Below are positions 1-5,833 of a stretch of DNA of 7,334 nucleotides, piece after piece; the stretch's first letter is position 1; each line of letters opens with the position of its first letter. The notes beneath the pieces were generated by a model. It was not told where the DNA came from. It was given only the letters and a program-made list of their open reading frames with translations, and did not search any database. Made by a program: the position numbers and the translations under genes. This DNA comes from Pseudomonadota bacterium. GTDB taxonomy: Bacteria > Desulfobacterota > BSN033 > WVXP01 > G020346125. The stretch is taken from contig JAUWDQ010000129.1 in the NCBI GenBank assembly GCA_030608745.1, positions 1 to 7,334 on the forward strand, written 5' to 3'.

Positions 1-140
1 AAAAGTCCAACTTCTGCGTTGCACTGCATCCTTCGTCACTGCAGCGTACTGTAAGTACGCCTCATTCCTCAGGATTTGCGCGCCTTGAATTTGGAGCTTT
101 TTACTTTGCCATCGAATTTTGACTTTTTACGAGATCATCA
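1..140. repeat. Large imperfect palindromic intergenic repeat, probably truncated by the left edge
   Basis: The core is a perfect inverted repeat, GCGTACT at 44-50 and AGTACGC at 54-60, separated by GTA. Around it the arms (about 1-50 and 54-102) stay imperfectly complementary: ATCCT 28-32 pairs with AGGAT 71-75, TCCAA 6-10 with TTGGA 91-95, and the A-rich left end with the T-run at 97-102. A second outer pairing exists between AAAAGTC 1-7 and GACTTTT 121-127, and the right end then continues as ACGAGATCATCA to 140. The window begins inside this outer arm, so the element should extend a dozen or so bases to the left. No protein is encoded. From memory, similar intergenic sequences recur in deltaproteobacterial genomes, but I cannot count copies here. 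It lies downstream of the last gene of the operon and could also fold in RNA and stop transcription or protect a 3' end. Confidence 0.65.
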
Positions 141-153
141 ACTTTAGAGTGGT

Positions 154-184
154 CGAAAAAATATTTTGAGCAGCGAAAAGCTAC
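154..184 (-). terminator. Weak candidate terminator downstream of dapB
   Basis: On the minus strand GTAGC (184-180) and GCTGC (174-170) can form a five-pair stem including one G-U pair, with a TTTTC loop, followed after a few bases by the T-rich stretch at about 164-155. The stem is short and the T-run is not immediately adjacent, so this is a marginal call. Between dapB's stop and this point (185-273) there is only another T-run at about 250-255 with a negligible four-pair stem next to it. No strong intrinsic terminator closes the operon within 141-273. Transcription may end here, in the larger palindrome further on, or by Rho. Confidence 0.25.
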
Positions 185-273
185 CCTTTCAGAGATCTCA
201 CGCCCATGATGTGACAAAGGATTCCTCCACAAACTCAACAAACTCCCCTAAAAAACGTCTTAACAGAAAGAGG

Positions 274-1077
274 TCATTTCAAGCCCAAAACATCCCCCAT
301 GTCATAGAGACCATTGGGCTGTGTTATCACCCACTTAGCCGCTCTGACTGCCCCACGGGCGAAATTATCGCGGCTATGGGCCCGGTGAGTCACCTCCAAC
401 CTCTCCCCCAGGCCACCAAAGATGACCGTGTGCTCTCCGACAATATCTCCCGCCCTAATCGCCTGCATGCCGATCTCTTGGGGCTTCCGCTCCCCGATAA
501 CCCCCTTACGTCCGAATACGCCTACCTGATGGAAGTCCCTGCTTAAAGCCGATGCGGCGATCTCCCCCAGCCTCATGGCCGTGCCGCTGGGAGAATCCTT
601 CTTAAACCGATGGTGGGCCTCCAGAATTTCAACGTCATATTCCTCCCCCAATATGCTGGCGATTTCCCCTACGAGCTTAAACATCAGGTTGACACCCACG
701 CTCATGTTGGGGGAAAGGACACACCGGGTTTTCTTCACCAGCTCGCCTACCTTATCCATCTGTTGGGGAGTGAAGCCCGTGGTCCCGATTACCGCAGCCA
801 CGCTCCTTCTCGCAGACACCTCCAAACTCCTCAATGCGGCCCCCGGGTTCGTAAAATCGACCACCACTTCGCCGACCTCAATCGCCCTCTCTATATCCCC
901 CACCAGAGAAACCCCGATCTCTCCTAACCCCACCACTTCCCCGACATCCCGATTGAGGAAGGGATGATCCGACCGCTCAACCGCTCCCGAGACCTCAATC
1001 CCCTCCGCTTCATGGATGGTGCGAATCACCGTTCCTCCCATCCTCCCTGCTGCCCCAACGACGATTGTTCTTATCAT
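274..1077 (-). CDS. dapB: 4-hydroxy-tetrahydrodipicolinate reductase (DapB)
   Basis: Cytoplasmic NAD(P)H-dependent reductase that converts the DapA product to tetrahydrodipicolinate in the diaminopimelate/lysine pathway. The 267-residue protein has the family's usual length. Residues 1-15 form the Rossmann nucleotide-binding loop (GAAGRMGG at 8-15). Also present are VDFTNP at 73-78, the GTTG loop at 98-101, SPNMSVGVN at 122-130, and the active-site segment EAHHRFKKDSPSGTA at 153-167, where His155 and Lys159 match the catalytic His/Lys of E. coli DapB. The C-terminal dinucleotide-fold strand (about 238-265) is complete. The frame stays open upstream to 1161, but that extension overlaps dapF and is not family-like. 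The ATG at 1077 has GAGGA at 1090-1086 with an 8-base spacer, so I chose it. dapB starts one base after the dapF stop, indicating translational coupling, and is the last gene of the operon. Identification is secure. Confidence 0.97.
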   Translation of the reverse strand: MIRTIVVGAAGRMGGTVIRTIHEAEGIEVSGAVERSDHPFLNRDVGEVVGLGEIGVSLVGDIERAIEVGEVVVDFTNPGAALRSLEVSARRSVAAVIGTTGFTPQQMDKVGELVKKTRCVLSPNMSVGVNLMFKLVGEIASILGEEYDVEILEAHHRFKKDSPSGTAMRLGEIAASALSRDFHQVGVFGRKGVIGERKPQEIGMQAIRAGDIVGEHTVIFGGLGERLEVTHRAHSRDNFARGAVRAAKWVITQPNGLYDMGDVLGLK

Positions 1078-1078
1078 C

Positions 1079-1915
1079 TCAATTTTCCTCATTTGACATG
1101 TAAGCTTCTTCCCACATCTCACCCACATACACCACCCGGGCATCCCCCTCCAAAAAGACATCCGTAAAACTACTACCCTTCTCTTGAAAGTGAATGGTCA
1201 TTACCTCTCCGCCCTTGGGATGTACCGTAACCGGTGAAGAGGCCAAACCCTTCGAGGCCCCGATGAGGGCAGAGGCCACGGCCCCCGTCCCACAGGCCAG
1301 GGTTTCATCCTCCACACCCCTCTCGTAGGTTCGAATGTGGATGGTGTGTTCATCCCTCACCTTAATGAAGTTGGCATTGGTCCCATTCGGCTGGTATGAC
1401 GGATGATACCGGATTGCAGGGCCGGCCTTCGAGACGTCATAGTGTTCCAAGTCCTCCACCATCTGGACAACGTGCGGTACCCCCGTGTTGATACTGCTGA
1501 CGATACACTCATTACTATCAATGGATATTGGGTAATTCAATCTCACATCCGAGGGGTTTCCCATCTTCAGTTTCACCCTCTCCCCGACGACCTCCGCTTC
1601 TATCACCCCGCAGAGGGTGTCAAAGGATAGGGATCTGCCCGAAATGCCGGTTAAGTAGGCAAACCTGGCAACGCACCGGCCCCCATTGCCACACATCTCC
1701 GCCTCGCCGCCATCGGCATTGAAAAAACGCCATTGGAAGTCAGCCTTGGGCGAATTTTGCACAAGGATCAACCCATCTGCCCCGACGGAAAGACCCCGGC
1801 GACAGACTTTTTGCACCCATTGAGGGAGCTCCACTCCCTCCAAAATCCCCTTGCGATTATCGATGATGACGAAATCATTTCCACTGCCACTCATCTTATA
1901 AAAGGGAATTTTCAT
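1079..1915 (-). CDS. dapF: Diaminopimelate epimerase (DapF)
   Basis: Cofactor-independent cytoplasmic racemase that converts LL-diaminopimelate to meso-diaminopimelate, used directly in peptidoglycan and as LysA's substrate. The 278-residue protein is full length. The two catalytic cysteines are both present in their motifs: Cys75 in MCGNGGRC (74-81) and Cys208 in ACGTGA (207-212). The N-terminal KMSGSGNDF (7-15), GADGLI (45-50), NTGVPH (143-148) and GTNANF (178-183) segments are also typical. The chosen ATG at 1915 is preceded by a very strong Shine-Dalgarno, GAGGAGGG at 1927-1920. An in-frame ATG six codons upstream and an open frame to 2002 exist but add sequence not seen in the family. 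It lies 58 bp after lysA and one base before dapB. The last dozen residues (AYMSNEEN end) are a short acidic tail. The lysA-dapF adjacency is a common bacterial arrangement. Confidence 0.97.
   Translation of the reverse strand: MKIPFYKMSGSGNDFVIIDNRKGILEGVELPQWVQKVCRRGLSVGADGLILVQNSPKADFQWRFFNADGGEAEMCGNGGRCVARFAYLTGISGRSLSFDTLCGVIEAEVVGERVKLKMGNPSDVRLNYPISIDSNECIVSSINTGVPHVVQMVEDLEHYDVSKAGPAIRYHPSYQPNGTNANFIKVRDEHTIHIRTYERGVEDETLACGTGAVASALIGASKGLASSPVTVHPKGGEVMTIHFQEKGSSFTDVFLEGDARVVYVGEMWEEAYMSNEEN
1086..1090 (-). promoter_or_regulatory. dapB ribosome binding site inside the 3' end of dapF
   Basis: GAGGA on the minus strand lies 8 bases before the ATG at 1077, within the final codons of dapF. 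It fixes the dapB start against the longer open frame that reaches 1161, and implies that ribosomes finishing dapF re-initiate on dapB. Confidence 0.75.
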
Positions 1916-1973
1916 CGTTCCCTCCTCTTTCATATTTCTCTCGAACCCATGTCCAGGGAAAAGCCCGCGAATA

Positions 1974-3230
1974 TTATTCCAGGAAATCGGGTATCCTCTC
2001 ACCTCGAATCAGGTCGTCATAGCTTTCCCTTTCCCGGATGAGATGAAAGCGATCTCCCCTGGCAAGCACTTCGCATACCTTCGGTCGAGCGTTGTAATTG
2101 GAAGACATGGAAAATCCATAGGCCCCAGCACTCATCACGGCCATCAGATCGCCCGGCTTAAATTTGGGCATTCTCCTATCTTTTGCTATGAAATCCCCGG
2201 ACTCACAAATGGGACCAACCACATCCGCCACGATCTCCTCCTCTTCCCCCTTGGCGACTGGCAGAATTCCCTGAAATGAACCGTAGAGGCTTGGTCTAAT
2301 GAGGTCATTCATGCCGGCATCTATGATGACGAAATTCTTTTCCCCGGTCTCCTTGGTATAGAGGACCCGGCTGACCAAAATTCCCGCATTCCCCACGATG
2401 ACTCTTCCCGGCTCGAAGATTAGGGTGTAATCTAAATCCGAGGCCTCCTCGACAATGGCGTTGGCGTATTCGGTGGGATGGGGAGGAACTTCATCCTTAT
2501 AGGTTATCCCCAGTCCTCCCCCGAGGTCGAGGTATTGGATCCCGATCCCTCTCTGGCCCAGTACGTGGATCAACTCCTTCACCCTCCTTAATGCCTCGAC
2601 GAAGGGCTGGAGTTCGATCAATTGAGAACCGATATGGCAATCCACCCCGATAATCTCAATGTGGGGTAATCCATTGGCAAAGATATACTCCTTCATGGAG
2701 AGGTTGAAATCGATACCGAACTTGTTTTCCCTTAATCCAGTTGCGATATAGGGATGGGTCTTAGGATCGATATCCGGATTGACCCGTATGGCCACGGGAG
2801 CCCTCGTGCCCAGCCTTCCCGCTATCTCGTCGATGCGGGCCAATTCTTGCGATGATTCAGCGTTAAACATCAATATTCCTGAATTCAACGCATATTCTAT
2901 CTCCTCCTCCGTTTTTCCTACCCCGGAGAAGACAACCTTCTTGGGATCTACCCCCGACTTCAATGCCCTGAAGAGCTCTCCCCCAGAAACCACATCCAAG
3001 CCTGCCCCCAGCTTTACGAATATCCTCAACAAGGCCAAATTCGAGTTGGCCTTCACCGAATAGCACACCAAGTGCCGCACCTTTTCAAAGGCCGAGTCAA
3101 AGGCCTTGAAATGCCGGACCAATGTCTTATGGCTGTAAAGATAAAACGGTGTTCCCACACTATCGGCTATGGTCACTATAGGCGCCTCCTCGCAATAGAG
3201 GTCCCCATCCTTGTAGTGAAAATAGTGCAT
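1974..3230 (-). CDS. lysA: Diaminopimelate decarboxylase (LysA)
   Basis: Pyridoxal-phosphate enzyme, fold type III, which decarboxylates meso-diaminopimelate to L-lysine in the cytoplasm. The 418-residue length is normal. The PLP-binding lysine is Lys60 in CYSVKANSN (56-64). The TIM-barrel part carries SGGEL (82-86), His199 in CHIGSQ (198-203), the phosphate-binding GGGLG (237-241) and EPGR (273-276). The C-terminal barrel carries GPICESGD (339-346), with Cys342 that completes the neighbouring subunit's active site, and AGAYGFSMSSNYN (368-380) with the conserved tyrosine. The ATG at 3230 follows GGAGGA with a 5-base spacer. It begins 36 bp after the FN3 lipoprotein gene and ends 58 bp before dapF. 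Because meso-diaminopimelate is both a wall precursor and LysA substrate, placing lysA with dapF and dapB keeps the branch under common control. It shares an operon with yggS, a PLP-homeostasis gene. Identification is secure. Confidence 0.97.
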   Translation of the reverse strand: MHYFHYKDGDLYCEEAPIVTIADSVGTPFYLYSHKTLVRHFKAFDSAFEKVRHLVCYSVKANSNLALLRIFVKLGAGLDVVSGGELFRALKSGVDPKKVVFSGVGKTEEEIEYALNSGILMFNAESSQELARIDEIAGRLGTRAPVAIRVNPDIDPKTHPYIATGLRENKFGIDFNLSMKEYIFANGLPHIEIIGVDCHIGSQLIELQPFVEALRRVKELIHVLGQRGIGIQYLDLGGGLGITYKDEVPPHPTEYANAIVEEASDLDYTLIFEPGRVIVGNAGILVSRVLYTKETGEKNFVIIDAGMNDLIRPSLYGSFQGILPVAKGEEEEIVADVVGPICESGDFIAKDRRMPKFKPGDLMAVMSAGAYGFSMSSNYNARPKVCEVLARGDRFHLIRERESYDDLIRGERIPDFLE

Positions 3231-3266
3231 TACGTTCCTCCCATTGGAACCTTGGAAGGCCTACTT

Positions 3267-4325
3267 CTATTGGATATAGGTGTATTTTACCCTTATCATC
3301 TCCGAGAAAGCGCTTTCATTTTGATGCCGCGAGCCATCGATGGCTGTGACACCATAATCGTACTCATCGCCCCTTCTCACCCCCCTGTCCACATAGATGG
3401 TCCCCCTTACCATTTCCTCCGTTAGCCTCTCAAACGTCGGCTCACCTACCTTCCTCCGGTAGACGCGATATCCCACTATATCCGATTCGGGATTCGCAAT
3501 CCATCTCAGCTCCATCCCCTGGCGCAAGGCAAAGGCAACCAATCCAGTTGGGGGAGAAGGAGGGATGAGGTCGACCGGGGTCACAATGATGGGGGTTGAA
3601 TTGCCACCCTCGATCAGGGTCTCTCCTGCCTTGCTCACGCTTCTCACCGTGTACCCGTAATCCCTTTCATTCACCACTCGAGTATCCCGGTAGTGGGTAT
3701 CCTCGATGGGTTCCGGGTTTAAGGGTTGGGGCGGAAAACCCTCCTCAGCCCCGCTCCGATAGAGGTTGTATCCCACGGTCCCCTCCACAGGGGCCCACTT
3801 CAATTCCACCATACCATCACCAGCCACAGCCCGCAATTGCTTTGGCGGAGGAGGAGGTATATCCCAAAGTACTTCAACCTTATTGGACTGCTGGCTGAAA
3901 TGGCCCCTTCTATTGAAAGCCAGCACCCTATATCCATATGTTCTCCCAACTCTCAATCCCCTATCAACCCAAAAGAGACGATTGGTCTCCATCAGATAAT
4001 GTTCCCCCGAAGCTAAATCAACTTCAGCGATGGGAACCAATCTCTCCGGACAGCCCTTGCACTCCTGGCCTTCAAAGGATCCCCTTAGAACCTTGAAACC
4101 CTGCAAATCCACCAACTTCGACCCGTCCGTATTCTCTTTAGGCAGCGACCACTGCAAAATCACCCGTTCCTCCCGGACCGAGGCCTCCAAATCCCTTACG
4201 GCCTTCGGCACGATTCGGTCGAGGGAAACAGGAGGTCCCTTCTTCCCACAGCCTACCCACGGTATGCAGAGAGAAATAAGAAAGGGGAGAAGGAAAATGC
4301 TCCTCTTCGGGACCTGACTCCTCAA
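3267..4325 (-). CDS. Predicted outer-membrane lipoprotein with three fibronectin type III-like modules and an LptM-like N-terminus
   Basis: The 352-residue product begins with a basic start and a hydrophobic stretch (about 10-25) ending in WVGC. Cys26 is the likely lipidated residue, although Trp at -3 is unusual for a lipobox. Position +2 is Gly, so inner-membrane retention by Asp+2 is not expected. The mature protein starts CGKKGPP, like the CGLKGPL start of LptM/YifL, the small lipoprotein encoded beside dapF in gammaproteobacteria. Three FN3-like beta-sandwich modules follow at about 38-155, 160-250 and 255-350. Each has the W near the start (LQWS, LKWA, LRWI) and the late tyrosine motif (YGYRVLAFN, YGYTVRSV, YDYGVTAID). 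An ECKGCPE pair (Cys89, Cys92) sits in the first module. I favour the TTG at 4325, with GGAG 5 bases upstream; an earlier in-frame TTG at 4349 overlaps the yggS stop. The function is unknown, and FN3 modules suggest binding to protein or envelope polymer. Confidence 0.85.
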   Translation of the reverse strand: MRSQVPKRSIFLLPFLISLCIPWVGCGKKGPPVSLDRIVPKAVRDLEASVREERVILQWSLPKENTDGSKLVDLQGFKVLRGSFEGQECKGCPERLVPIAEVDLASGEHYLMETNRLFWVDRGLRVGRTYGYRVLAFNRRGHFSQQSNKVEVLWDIPPPPPKQLRAVAGDGMVELKWAPVEGTVGYNLYRSGAEEGFPPQPLNPEPIEDTHYRDTRVVNERDYGYTVRSVSKAGETLIEGGNSTPIIVTPVDLIPPSPPTGLVAFALRQGMELRWIANPESDIVGYRVYRRKVGEPTFERLTEEMVRGTIYVDRGVRRGDEYDYGVTAIDGSRHQNESAFSEMIRVKYTYIQ

Positions 4326-4337
4326 CCTTACTCCAGT

Positions 4338-4360
4338 ACCTCCTCTCAATACCTCCTCTC
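4338..4360 (-). repeat. Tandem 13-bp duplication carrying two Shine-Dalgarno cores
   Basis: On the minus strand GAGAGGAGGTAT at 4360-4349 is followed 13 bases later by GAGAGGAGGTAC at 4347-4336. The first copy encodes the C-terminal ERRY of YggS; the second lies just past its stop and provides an AGGAGG core ahead of the lipoprotein start. The spacing to TTG 4325 from this core is long (13 bases), but GGAG at 4334-4331 lies closer. The arrangement supports translational coupling between yggS and the lipoprotein gene. Confidence 0.6.
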
Positions 4361-5038
4361 CCCAAAGATCGCCGTCCCCACCCGGACCATCGTCGCCCCT
4401 TCCTCGATGGCCACCTCGAAATCACCCGACATTCCCATGGAGAGCTCATCCACCCGGACCCCCTCAATCCCCTCCTTCTGAATCCGATCCCTGAGCTCCC
4501 GAAGCCTTATAAAATACGGACGTGCCTTTTCCGGCTCATCGAAGTAGGGGGGCATGGTCATCAAACCCTCGATGGAAATATGTTTCAGGGAAGCCACATG
4601 GTGGATCAAGTCCACCACTGCCTCGGAGACAATCCCAAATTTGGAGGCCTCTCCCGATAGGTTCACCTCCCCCAAGGCCCTCACCCTTTTCCCCTTTTGT
4701 ACAGCCCTGCGGTCTATCTCCTGGGCCAAGGTAATCCCATCGATGGAGTGAATATAATCGAATAGGGTTACGGCATGTTTCGCCTTATTTTTCTGCAGAT
4801 GCCCGATCATATGCCATTGAACCCCATGGCCAATCTCCTCGATCTTTCCCCGGGCTTCCTGCACGTAGTTCTCCCCGAGGATGGTTACACCCGCCTTGAT
4901 GGCTTCCCGAATCCGAGCTAACTCTACGGTCTTCGAGACGACGATTAGCTTGATCTTCCCGGGATCACGGCCGGTCCTTCTCGCCGCCAGATCCATTCGC
5001 TCCAATACCCTCAAGAGATTATCCCTTATTGATGACAT
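4346..5038 (-). CDS. yggS: YggS/PROSC family pyridoxal 5'-phosphate homeostasis protein
   Basis: A PLP-binding, alanine-racemase-like single-domain barrel protein with no known catalytic activity. In the family it buffers free PLP and affects amino-acid and keto-acid pools. The 230-residue length is typical. The PLP lysine is Lys36 in LIVVSKT (31-37). Other family motifs are GENYVQEA, WHMIGHLQKNK, NLSGEASKFG, GLMTMPP and the C-terminal SMGMSGDFEVAIEEGATMVRVGTAIFGER, whose serine-containing loop and GTAIFG bind the cofactor phosphate. The start is not certain. I chose the ATG at 5038 (MSSIRDNL, as in homologues), but neither it nor the in-frame TTG at 5047 has a good Shine-Dalgarno. It lies 33 bp after maf, suggesting coupling from upstream translation. 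Its stop codon overlaps an alternative TTG start of the lipoprotein gene. Its position two genes ahead of the PLP enzyme LysA fits a role in supplying the cofactor, though this is inferred. Confidence 0.95.
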   Translation of the reverse strand: MSSIRDNLLRVLERMDLAARRTGRDPGKIKLIVVSKTVELARIREAIKAGVTILGENYVQEARGKIEEIGHGVQWHMIGHLQKNKAKHAVTLFDYIHSIDGITLAQEIDRRAVQKGKRVRALGEVNLSGEASKFGIVSEAVVDLIHHVASLKHISIEGLMTMPPYFDEPEKARPYFIRLRELRDRIQKEGIEGVRVDELSMGMSGDFEVAIEEGATMVRVGTAIFGERRY

Positions 5039-5071
5039 CTCATACAACCCATTGAAGCTGGAGAACGGGGT

Positions 5072-5662
5072 TCATGGTTCCCTCAAGAGAACTGCGGCCT
5101 TCAGTTTATTTAATACTCCCAGAAGTTCACAAAGGGGGAGTCCAACTACATTGGTATAGGAACCCTCGATCCGTTGAACCATGAAGGCCCCGATTCCTTG
5201 AATAGCGTATCCTCCGGCCTTACCAAAGGGCTCCCCCGTCTTGACATACCAGGTAATCTCCCCAGGATTGAGGGTTTTTATCCTCACCAGGGTCTCGACG
5301 GCTATGGTCTCCTCCTTCCCCTTGGCCGCGTGATAAACAGATACTCCCGTGACAACCACATGATCCCTTCCGCTCAACGTAATGAGCATCTGGGAAGCCT
5401 CCCGGTCCGTTTGCGGTTTTCCCAAAATCGTCCCATCAACTGAAACCACGGTATCCGCTCCGATCACCCACCGGTTAGGGTACATCTCAGCCACTTTTTT
5501 GGCCTTAGCCTCGGCCAAGCGAAGAACGTGACCTTTCGGGCTTTCACCGTCGATGAAATCCTCCTTTACCCCGCTGGGAACCTCATCGAAACCCAGCCCG
5601 ATTTGTCGCAAAAGTTGCCGCCTCCTGGGCGATGAAGAAGCGAGGATGAGCTTTTCGGTCAT
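5072..5662 (-). CDS. maf: Maf-family nucleoside triphosphate pyrophosphatase, YhdE-like (dTTP/UTP type)
   Basis: Cytoplasmic house-cleaning enzyme that hydrolyses dTTP, UTP and modified pyrimidine triphosphates to monophosphates; the family was first linked to septum formation inhibition. At 196 residues it is full length. Motifs are the N-terminal ASSSPRR (8-14), EAKAKK with Lys53 (51-56), GADTVV with catalytic-type Asp70 (68-73), GKP with Lys82, SGRDHVVVTGV (97-107), the YhdE-type WYVKTGEPFGKAGGYAIQG (138-156), and EGSYTNVVGLPL (166-177). The TGEP...KAGGYAIQG and SYTNVVGLP blocks favour the YhdE subfamily over the 7-methyl-GTP (YceF) type. The usual Asp in EPxDKAG is Gly147 here. The ATG at 5662 is forced: an in-frame TGA lies two codons upstream and no later start retains the active-site motif. 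It has no Shine-Dalgarno. It is the first gene of the operon and faces the divergent promoter region. Confidence 0.95.
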   Translation of the reverse strand: MTEKLILASSSPRRRQLLRQIGLGFDEVPSGVKEDFIDGESPKGHVLRLAEAKAKKVAEMYPNRWVIGADTVVSVDGTILGKPQTDREASQMLITLSGRDHVVVTGVSVYHAAKGKEETIAVETLVRIKTLNPGEITWYVKTGEPFGKAGGYAIQGIGAFMVQRIEGSYTNVVGLPLCELLGVLNKLKAAVLLREP

Positions 5663-5671
5663 CGGTCATTA

Positions 5672-5699
5672 AGTAAAATAAATAGTGGTCATTTGTCAA
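5672..5699 (-). promoter_or_regulatory. Candidate sigma70-type promoter for the maf-dapB operon
   Basis: On the minus strand a perfect TTGACA (5699-5694) is followed after 16 bases by TTTACT (5677-5672, four of six consensus bases). Transcription would start around 5665, only a few bases before the maf ATG at 5662, giving an almost leaderless message; this fits the missing Shine-Dalgarno. The -10 is mediocre, and the exact start needs mapping. No other good minus-strand promoter stands out between 5663 and 5833. Confidence 0.4.
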
Positions 5700-5739
5700 T
5701 GCCAATAACCATTCTCCCTACCTGTTCGCCGTAGTTGCC

Positions 5740-5766
5740 TTGACTCAGCTGGGGAAGTTTGATAAT
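5740..5766 (+). promoter_or_regulatory. Candidate sigma70-type promoter for the aminopeptidase gene
   Basis: TTGACT (5740-5745) and GATAAT (5761-5766) each match five of six consensus bases, with a rather short 15-base spacer. The start would be near 5773, giving an untranslated leader of about 60 bases before the ATG at 5834. The -10 overlaps the palindrome at 5765-5780, which suggests that the promoter is regulated. Confidence 0.45.
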
Positions 5767-5780
5767 CATTGTGCAATGAT
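5765..5780. promoter_or_regulatory. Perfect 16-bp palindrome, operator-like
   Basis: ATCATTG and CAATGAT are perfect inverted repeats separated by TG, giving ATCATTGTGCAATGAT. With one bulged base the symmetry continues for four more pairs (GATA/TATC). The site overlaps the end of the putative -10 box and the predicted start of the aminopeptidase promoter, where a dimeric repressor would block transcription. As RNA it could instead form a small leader hairpin. I do not recognise the regulator. Confidence 0.45.
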
Positions 5781-5833
5781 ATATCCCTTTGTGGAATTAA
5801 GAACCCGGAAAAAGTTCGAAAGGGAGGAAAAAC

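Noticed and set aside
166..546. 126-codon open frame on the plus strand at the left side
   Set aside because: Most of it is the complement of dapB, the sequence has no recognisable domain, and its start has no ribosome site.
575..967. 130-codon plus-strand open frame inside dapB
   Set aside because: Fully antisense to dapB and rich in Pro/Ser/Thr as expected for the complement of a purine-rich gene.
1078..1161. 28-residue N-terminal extension of dapB
   Set aside because: It overlaps the dapF 3' end, is not family-like, and the downstream ATG at 1077 has a well-spaced Shine-Dalgarno and begins exactly at the Rossmann strand.
4138..4467. 109-codon minus-strand open frame over the yggS-lipoprotein junction
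   Set aside because: It lies in another frame of two well-supported genes and has low-complexity Gly/Arg/Trp composition.
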